Origin: Sequoia sempervirens
Taxonomy: Eukaryota > Streptophyta > Pinopsida > Cupressales > Cupressaceae
Length of the DNA stretch: 64,000 bases
Assembly (NCBI GenBank): GCA_007258455.2
Contig: VDFB02321274.1
Span: 248,001 to 312,000, forward strand
Direction of reading: 5' to 3'
Part shown: positions 56,434-64,000 of the stretch, one piece after another
Numbering within the stretch: the stretch's first letter is position 1
Layout of the letters: each line of letters starts with the position of its first letter
Made by a program: the position numbers and the translations under genes
The notes under the pieces: generated by a model
Database searches by the model: none
Seen by the model: the letters and a program-made list of their open reading frames with translations, nothing else
Told to the model about the DNA's origin: nothing

Positions 56434-58035
56434 TTACAACAAATTTTTCACAATGAATTCAATTCCATCCTTAAACAAATGATACTTGTTATGTTCCCCG
56501 TAGAAAATGGCCTTTTTGTCATACAAGTAAGGACTTCCCAAAACCATCCCATAGATGTCAAGCGAAATTACATCTAACTCTACCTCATCTACAAACTTGG
56601 ATGTGATTGCAAATCGGAGTTTACATTGCCTTATCACATGTAACTGAGCATTATCATGCATCCAACCCAATGGATATGGTTTAGGATGAGGTATTAGTTT
56701 TAATCCCAATTGCTTAACAACTTGTTCAGAGATTAAGTCCACTTGTGATCCACTATCTACGAGTGTATCAATTTTACTTTGTTTTGCAATAGTCCTTATA
56801 TGAAACAATTCGTTCCTTTTACTTTCAATAGGGATCTCATTACACTTTAAAGAAAAAGCATGGGAACTGGTACTAGCAATAGGAACAACACCTTTTATAC
56901 CCACAATTGTTATCTTGGTTTCATCATCAGAATCTAATCTGAGATCTTGCACAATAGTTGTGGTCTTTTGCTTACCCTTTCGATCTTTGAACCACTTTGG
57001 TTTTTGATCAAGATGCAATTTCCAACACTTTGCATCTTCGTGCCCTTTCTTTTTGCAGTGTGAGCAATAAGGCTTTTCCTCCTCTTTCTTCACAAAAGTT
57101 GTCCATTGCATTTCCTTCTTCCCTTTCTTGCTTTCTTTATGCATACCAGATTCCATTAAGAAACTATTCTTCATGCCTATTTCAAGATGAATGGCTTGCA
57201 CACTAACTTCATCAAGGTTAGTTGGATTGAACATAAGTATTGCATGCTTCAAATTTTCGTGTAATCCACCTAAATACTTTAACAAAGTTTCTTGCGTGTA
57301 TAATGGAATGCCCAAAATTAAAGCTTTTTTTCTAAACTCCAGTGTATATTTCTGCACACTTTGTCCTTTCTCTTGCCTTAATGATTGCCAATTCATTACT
57401 GCTTTTTGCATGTGTCCTAATGGATAAAATTATTTCTTAAGTGTAGTTGTAAACTCAAACCAAGAATAAATGATTTTACCATATGAGATGAGATCTTCTT
57501 AAGTTTTGCTCTCCCACCAAATTAGAGCTGTGCCTCCCAGGCAAAGATTGGCTAATTGGATCTTTGAAGCATCATCAATGAACTTCTGTACCCTACAATA
57601 AACTTCAACTTGTTTTATCCAATTGTCAAGTTTCTCTGCATCTAGTTCTCCATTATAGGTTGGAAAATCAAATTTAACATCAAGTTTTAACAAAGGTGAA
57701 TTTGATTCAGATTGTATAAGTTTTTTCTTCTTGGGGGAAGAAGAAAAAAAAGATGAAGAGGAAGAAAAAGAAGAAGATGAAGAAGAAGACAGGGATGGTG
57801 GTTCAGGAGGGTCACTACCACCTCCCACTCCTTTCCCTTTGTCATCTTTCAAAGATGATTCACCTTCCTCCTTTTTGTTTTTCCTCTCCTTTTTCTTTTG
57901 ACGGTCTTTGTACAATTCTTCCACCATCATCTTCATATCCAAGAATGCTTTGCGAAGCTGTTCTTCATTCTCAAAGATTTCAGAACTAGAAGGTTATCTT
58001 TCTTTTTGGTTGCTCCATGGCTTGTCTTCGAGTAA
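56434..58035 (-). pseudogene. gag plus aspartic protease, second copy, less broken
   Basis: On the minus strand the frame reads EIFENEEQLRKAFLDMKMMV, the serine-rich run, FDFPTYNGELDAEKLDNWIK and then on without the frameshift that breaks copy 1 near 25440. Zinc knuckle CSHCKKKGHEDAKC is complete (C-x2-C-x4-H-x4-C). Protease reads DTLVDSGSQVDLIS near 56760. Stops remain at SKT*EDL (57499), LKK*FYPLG and R*PSSSE. About 2-3% of residues differ from copy 1, for example LGGLHENLKHAI for IGGLHKNLKHTI. Confidence 0.87.
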
Positions 58036-60297
58036 CTTGCCTTGATCCGATCACCGGATTGAACTCTTCAAGTGCACCTTCTCCTCTCTTTAATTTCAGC
58101 TTGGTTAACATCCACCACTTGCAATTTTTCTTGTTAAACAACTCTGATACCAAACTTGATCTGTAATTAAAGGTTTGCAAAATAACTTGCACTTAATTCC
58201 TAATTACAGATTTTATCCCGATCACAAACAAAATTGCGTGGTTATGTATTTTTAATCGTCGAAGTTACAAAATTTGAGCTCACTTAATCCTTAACACAAT
58301 TTAATGACTTTCACTAATTACATAAATGTCATAATTAATATCTCAAAGAAGGAATTAAAGAAGAACTAGAAAGAATAAGGGAAAATTATAAGATAAAAGA
58401 GAAGAAGAGAGATCACGAGCTTGATAACAGAGTTCGCTCAACATGAGCTACGTCTCTGGGTCTGCTTCTCAATGAGAAACCACTTTATTAATGATCACAA
58501 GCTTTAATCGCTTTTGTACACCATCCAAGCTTTAGACCTGCATTACAGTTTCTTCACAATTTCTCTCAACACCTAAGAATCATTTGCATTCTCCTTTACT
58601 TGAAGGAATAAAAAATACAAAGTCTCTGTGTTACATTAGTCTCCAAAAATTACCTTGCCTAATTTCCTCCCAAAAGAATTGATTGCCCCTTCATGGGCAA
58701 AAGTCCCCTTTTTATACATTTCATTTTGCTTAATATGGTATAAAACCATATGATTTCCAAAATCAACTATATCTCCCATTTACAATAGTAAATCTTTGAA
58801 AATCCCTTCAATTACAAGAATAAATCTCTCGGAAATAACCTTCTCCCTTTAATTCAGGGCCCTTATAATTTTGGCCTTACAATATCCTTTTGCAAAAAAA
58901 AAACTTTACAAATTTCTCGTTCCTGAATAATAGCTCTTATTTTTATGAGCTTTATAAAAATAATCTTTCAAATCCCTTTTAAATAATCTTCAAGATTATT
59001 TTAAGCCCTTTAATTATATTATGTAGATGGGCTTTAATATTCTGAAGGATTAGGCCCTTATTTATAAGGGTTAGTATTTTAATTTTGGATTTTCTACTTT
59101 TATTTGGGGGTTAAATTCTTTAAACTTAGGAGATTCAGGCTTATTCATTATTGTTTTAAAGGGTTTAATTTTTCAATTTTTAGGAGATTTGATTTTAATC
59201 TGTTGCCTTTAAATCCCACAAAATCCACTTGGGATCCCATAGATTTTGTGAAATAAAATAAACCTCCACCACTTTATTTCTCAAAAATAAAGCATGGTGT
59301 AGTGGTACGTGAATTTAGTGAGGGGGTTCCACACTTTTGCCACATCACCTGCGCTTACCATGTCAGCATCCAGTCAATTGCCACGTTAGCATCTAATCAA
59401 CCTTCAACTTTGATTGGCCATATCTTTGTCGTATGAGCTTTGTTTTCGACGAAACGAGCGACGTTGGAACTATGATGATGAGCTCTTCGACGTGATGCCA
59501 TCTTTGACTATTTTTGGAATGATCATTTTTTTCGCCTTTCTAATTGGCCTCTATACCCGGTTTGACCCCAATTTTAACTGACCATAACTTTGGCGTATGA
59601 GCTTCTTTTTTGCCACAACATGGAACTTTGCTTTACGATTTCTCTACTTTGCTTTTCTCTGATATTTGAGGGTCAACAACATTTAAAAATACCTTGAAAA
59701 TATTGTTGTGTCATCGAGGGACCCATTCTTCTAAGTCAACTTACAAAAATGTGTATAAATGATTGTAAACACTCTTAGCCATGCATATGCTCCTAGAATG
59801 TTTGTGTAGACCTAAATTCCTTTTACTTCACCAATTGAAGTGTTATAACGCAAATGATATCTGTATAAGTCCTAAGGATGAGGAAATTAGGAGATAAGTA
59901 GAATTAATGCATTGAATGCTTTCAAATACAATGACATAGCAATAAATCACATAAAATTGTGTTTATATCTTTGGAAGAAAAATAATTTGTGAGAATTGAC
60001 TAAAATTAAAATTATAAAATTATAAATTTAGAAGGGTTAAGTTTGAGATCAAGGTCGCTCGTGCGACTATAGATTCAACCCAAGTTATAAAAAAATTAAA
60101 TCAATGTGAATATAAATATCATAAATATATAAAAGTATGTACATATGAATACTACAAATATATAAATAAAATATATCAATACATAAAAACAATCTCCTTC
60201 GAACAACTACAAAAATAAAGGAAAAATATCATAAACATACAAATATCATAGCGTATAAACCTTAATCTCCCTCTCAAAAAGCGCACAATTTCTTTAT

Positions 60298-60376
60298 GGG
60301 TGGCTCTTGTGCTGGTCTTGGGTCCCTTAGGCTTCTTTGGCCTCGTGGACGTCATTAAAATTTTTCATTTCATTTC
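60298..60376 (+). mobile_element. Very short LINE 3' tail
   Basis: About 80 bp, GGGTGGCTCTTGTGCTGG to ATTTCATTTC, absent from copy 1 at the matching place (after CAATTTCTTTAT). It contains GGCCTCGTGGACGTCATTAAAA, which in shorter form (GGCCTCGTGGACGT) also ends the LINE at 28351-28970, so it is the extreme 3' end of the same LINE family. About 12 bp of target were lost on insertion. Confidence 0.7.
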
Positions 60377-60808
60377 AATATCTAATGTAAAAGAAAGCAT
60401 TCTCCTTACTCGACGAAGCAAAATATCAAAATCTGTTATAACCAGCGGGTTTCAAAACAATATAACAGTTTAAACGTTTGGAAAGCACTCCAAGGTTAAA
60501 GGCGTTCTGGGCTTATGACCAGAAGCTTCTCTTTTGATGCAACATTTCTTTGCATCTTAAATCTTTTCCAATCATTCATTCAATTCTTGAGTAAAATCAC
60601 TACATTTCCGTTATACATTTTCCTTCAAAACTCCGTCCTTTCTGCTTAGAATTTGAACTGCAAAAAATTAGCACGACTACGGGCATTCATTTATCTGATT
60701 CTTGATTTGCTGAGAAAACTAACTGGATCATATCTTGCAAGGATTTTAACTAATTTTGGAAATTGTCCTGTAAATTTTGACTGAGCTTCGGATAAGTTGA
60801 TAAAGAGC

Positions 60809-60871
60809 ATGGCCTCCAAGTTATTAGCAGCGTTCAGGCGGGGTGTAGGTCCTTTTTCATCTAAATATCAG
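60809..60871 (+). other. Exon-like sequence with presequence, second copy
   Basis: Identical to 29231-29293, MASKLLAAFRRG and onward, with donor CAG|gtacgc. In this copy the leader is not interrupted by a LINE, so about 260 bp of leader are joined directly to CATTTCTTTGCATC. Confidence 0.35.
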
Positions 60872-62281
60872 GTACGCAACATCTACATGTGGCATTATAA
60901 ATTGTCTATTTACCATTCATATATATGTATATATACAGATTTGAGTGTGGGGATCGTGTAGGGGATCATATGTATCTATATGTAAATTTATTTCTGTGGC
61001 GAGAAGAGGTGTGCATTTTTATATGTGTGCAGGTATGTGTATTTATAGATGTAAATACAAAATTGTATATATAAAACGTTAAGATGTATATATAAATGTG
61101 TATCTCGTTATCTATTTGTGTGTTTTAGTGCAGGAACAATGTAGAAGGTAAAACCTTAGATATTTGAATTAGAAGGGAAAGCTCCTTGTAACCAAGATAA
61201 AATAAAAACTCTAGAATATAAGAACACACTCTCTAGCTTTTTGCAATAACTGCAATTTAACTTTTGGGGTTTTGAATTTACATAGGAAACAAATTGAAGA
61301 AATTATTGTCTTTTTGTTCTTGGGTAGGGGCACAAGACGATTCAACACTTCTACTCAAAACAGGAGATTGTGTCTTTTTAACTTTAAAGCAAACAACCTA
61401 CAGCTAAAGAAAGCTCACTTTCGCGAAGACCGGAAAAAGTGAGTATAATACAAGGATTGAATTGATTTGAACAAAAATAATACATTTTGGTAAAAGGAAT
61501 TAAGGAATTGAGTACAAAGCTACAATCACCAAATTTATACAAATATGCAAATAAAAAGCCTGCAAATTCAACAAATTAACTCTATCTGCCTAAATACACA
61601 TACACAAGATCTCTCTTAAGATGTTTGCAGAACAATTTGAGCAGTAAGATTGGCATACTAAATTCTATTGATGATATCTAAGTGCTAAAAAAACTTCTAC
61701 ATAAGATTTTACATTTTGCATGAAAATAATAAAAATCTAACACACACTTCTACACTACGAATAGTTTGGTTGCATAGAAAGCAAGCTTAATATACAGTTT
61801 CATCTACAGATTATAAACCCAAAATAAGAAAGTCTTCAAATAGATTCTTGATAAGTATAACTTATCTAGTCATCGACTAAGAATAGACCTTCTCAAAGAT
61901 CATCTAAACATCAACTTCTCAAAATATGATTATTTCTTCACAAATGGTGATGGCTAAAAATAGAATGGGCTATAAATAGCTTAGGCTAAAAATAGACAGT
62001 TGCAACAGGTAGTTCTTCAAGATGATTCTGACAAATTCCATCCGCTCTGACCATGGTGGATCCTTGAAGAAGCCATGGAACTTTGACAATCAATCTTGGT
62101 GACTTGGATCTGAAAATCCCTGTGTGTTAATTCTTCAGCAAATCTTAACTGAAAATTGCAACTTTGAATATTCTGAAACTCTAGAGTGCATGAAAATATT
62201 GCTCTCAAACACACCAATATGATGATGTTATGTATGCCGATCTCTTGCCTTCGGCCAGTTAAAAACCTGTTGAAAGAGTGA
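60872..62281. other. Intron-like or repeat DNA, second copy
   Basis: Copy of 29294-30787, lacking about 100 bp of TATATA-rich sequence present at 29380-29490. It holds the triplet of CTA(A/T)4TAG decamers at 61954-61995. The minus-strand open frame 62017-62295 has no known domain. Confidence 0.35.
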
Positions 62282-62565
62282 TAAACCCTAACCATAGTCT
62301 GAAAACGATCATCAAAATGATGGAAATGTCATAATTAAAACCCTAGTAGCCTGGAAGAATACCAACAGTGGTATGTTTGATGATGGAATCTTGATACCCT
62401 GGGAAATCAACCACTAAATCAAGGAAAAAAAAGTATCTCTTGATAGTTCAATGTATTCATGGTTCAATGGTGGGCAATTTGATGCGACTGAACAGCCAAG
62501 GGTTTGAATGAAAACAAGGACTTAAAATCAATTAAAACCCAGGTGTAGCTGATATGTTTGAAAAT
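62282..62565. repeat. 284-bp repeat, second genome copy (left member)
   Basis: Starts TAAACCCTAACCATAGTC and ends TTTGAAAAT before the LTR at 62566. It carries GTTTGATGATGG, like the right member at 32939 and unlike the left member at 30788, which lost two bases there. Confidence 0.8.
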
Positions 62566-64000
62566 TGTGAGCATCAGTTTTCAAAGGGTTTAGCCTATTC
62601 CTGACTCTCATAGGCTAAGGAGCTTGGTTAGAGGGTCCTTTGGGCAGACATCTAGTCAGTGGTTGGTTTCTTGGACTCAGTTGGATTGGGAGTAATAAGG
62701 GAGCTAAATAATTAAATTAATTATTTGTAAGGTTATTGAATAAATAAATATTATAATGTAACCTTATATTTAATTAGTTTAATAAAGTGACTTAAATAAA
62801 ATATTATATCATAAAGTCACTAAAAATAAAATATATCTTTTATCCTACATTGGCAAGAAAAGTGTTTGAGCTCTCCTAGGAAAAGTATAAAAGGATCTTA
62901 AGGGCTCATTTTTGCACATCCAGGAATTGTTGTTTGCTTTGATGTGATTGGTTGGTGAAGGAGCCAGCTAGGGTTTCTGCCATTATTGGACCTTTGGGAA
63001 CGAAACTCTCATTGGTTGAGCAACTTTGAGGCTGTGAAACTATCAGCTGAAATTGTTGCCAGTTGTGGGCTTCATTTCAGAAGTTCAACTTGTGCCTTCA
63101 CATTGCAAATTTAGTGGCCTTTGGCCAAATTTGGGGATAGAGATTTCACATCAGCTTGTAGAAGCATTTGAGGAAGACAATTTGGTTTGGAGCTGCATAT
63201 TACATCATTAGACACAAATCAATTGGACTACATGTATTCGGATTTCAATTTCAGTCATTTCCAGTCCTCTTAAGGAGCCACGATTTTGCTTATAATTGAT
63301 TGAGAAGACATCGATTTCATGTCTTGGTTGAAGCACTCTATCTTGGGAGGAAGGACGATGATATTTGGAGATATTTGAAGACGTTGGACGCCTCTTTCAT
63401 TATTTGCTGTGGTTGTGAATCTGAAACAGGGGCGGCACTGTCAAAGGGGTTTGGAAGCTACAGAGCAGCTATCGGCTTGCATATCAGACCTCACATATTT
63501 GCAGATTGGGAGCTTAATATCCATTGATTTCACCTCTCACCTTGGGTACTCTCTTCCTAGGAGTAAGACAATGAGGATTGATGACTAATTGGAGGAATAC
63601 AGGGTCTGAAAATTTTATTTCATGAAGCTATAGGTCTGAAACAGGGGCGGCTACATGAGAGCAGCGATTTGCATCAAGGAGGCATCAATACATGTTATGA
63701 GGTTGCCAATTTCTCCATCAATTTGAGGCTCAATGTTCAGGTTCCTTGTTGATCATTCATAGCATTGTAATTTTGTATTTTCAGACCTTAATCATATTGT
63801 ATTAGGCCCTTAAGGCGCTGCCATACTTAGTTGCATACTTGAAGCCAAGAGTCTTGGCTTTGCATGTTTCTATCAGCATGGTAATGACATCATGTTACCA
63901 ATAAAGGAGAAATAAGTTGCAGATCAAATACTTGCTGTATTGTCCATGGTTATACTCTTCATTGGAAGCATAGTAGATTGCATGCCAATTGTTTGACATA
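62566..64000 (+). repeat. Solo-type LTR, second copy, cut by the window end
   Basis: Copy of 31071-32504 with scattered single-base changes (for example GCTATCGGCTTG for GCCATCAACTTG). The TGTGAGCATCAG start is present; the end is outside the window. Confidence 0.6.

Larger units (their letters stand above)
54352..59613 (-). mobile_element. Gag-protease (TR-GAG-like) element, second copy
   Basis: LTRs at 54352-55917 and 58157-59613. The second is cut short: a deletion runs from within the LTR (at TTTTTTGCC) to the flank ACAACATGG, removing the LTR terminus and about 17 bp beyond. On the minus strand the order of LTR, PBS (58139-58152), gag-protease, membrane-type ORF and LTR is as in copy 1. 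The left LTR is mosaic, diverged in its first 0.8 kb and identical to copy 1 in the rest. Confidence 0.88.
48330..64000 (+). repeat. Second copy of the segment 16080 to about 32504
   Basis: The same features recur in the same order at a constant offset of 32250 bases up to about 57700, with smaller offsets later because of indels. By eye there is no difference between 48330-54240 and 16080-21990. Differences of about 3% occur from 54241 to about 55138, none from there to 56498, and scattered ones afterwards. The copy starts at the gap edge and runs off the window. Confidence 0.95.

Noticed and set aside
1..64000. CRISPR arrays, bacterial operons, rRNA or tRNA genes
   Set aside because: None seen. 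The tRNA-Met-like 12-mers are primer-binding sites beside LTRs, and the sequence is clearly plant nuclear repeat DNA.

Overview
The window is gene-poor plant nuclear DNA built almost entirely from nested, decayed LTR retrotransposons. Primer-binding sites complementary to plant initiator tRNA-Met, Ty1/copia, Tat-type and chromodomain-bearing Ty3/gypsy elements, a hAT remnant and non-LTR (LINE) 3' ends all point to a large seed-plant genome. Long LTRs, solo LTRs and old, stop-riddled copies would suit a conifer, but that is inference. No complete host gene is present; a few exon-like pieces are.

Left part (1-22101). A Tat-lineage Ty3/gypsy element enters from the left. Its RT, double RNase H and integrase (about 1060-3960) are interrupted at 1058 by a reverse-oriented LTR of another family. 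Between its integrase and its 3' LTR (PPT 7516-7530, LTR from 7531) lies an antisense, intron-containing gene with a plant mobile domain (PMD). Next comes an old Ty1/copia element (about 9320-12430, resuming at 17925, 3' LTR 18275-18588) split by a full-length Tork/Tnt1-like copia (12431-17919) with a 5-bp target duplication ATTCA. 18589-22101 is unassigned.

Middle (22102-33247). A minus-strand element with ~1.56-kb LTRs (22102-27467) encodes only gag and protease plus a small two-helix membrane-type ORF, so it is a non-autonomous, TR-GAG-like element. It is followed by a 5'-truncated LINE (28351-28970), an exon-like sequence with a possible mitochondrial presequence (29231-29293) and an LTR (31071-32938) flanked by 284-bp direct repeats.

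Right-centre (33248-48229). A chromovirus (33248-43959) carries a solo LTR in pol (39141-41046) and, inside its 5' LTR, an antisense two-exon host-gene 3' end (33748-35490). Beyond it are an ORF fragment that reads across the chromovirus insertion site, a degenerate ~60-bp tandem repeat, a hAT deletion derivative (44944-45799) and the 5' LTR, PBS and gag start of another LTR element that runs into a 100-N gap (48230-48329).

Right end (48330-64000) is a second copy of 16080 to about 32504. By eye it is identical for the first ~5.9 kb, then about 3% diverged, identical again for ~1.36 kb, then diverged with independent indels. This is either a recent segmental duplication with conversion or an assembly artefact at the gap.

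The most unusual signals are clusters of the palindrome CTA(A/T)4TAG (a MEF2-type CArG box) inside several LTR families, the antisense PMD gene in the Tat element, the gag-protease-only element with its membrane ORF, and the captured gene end inside an LTR.
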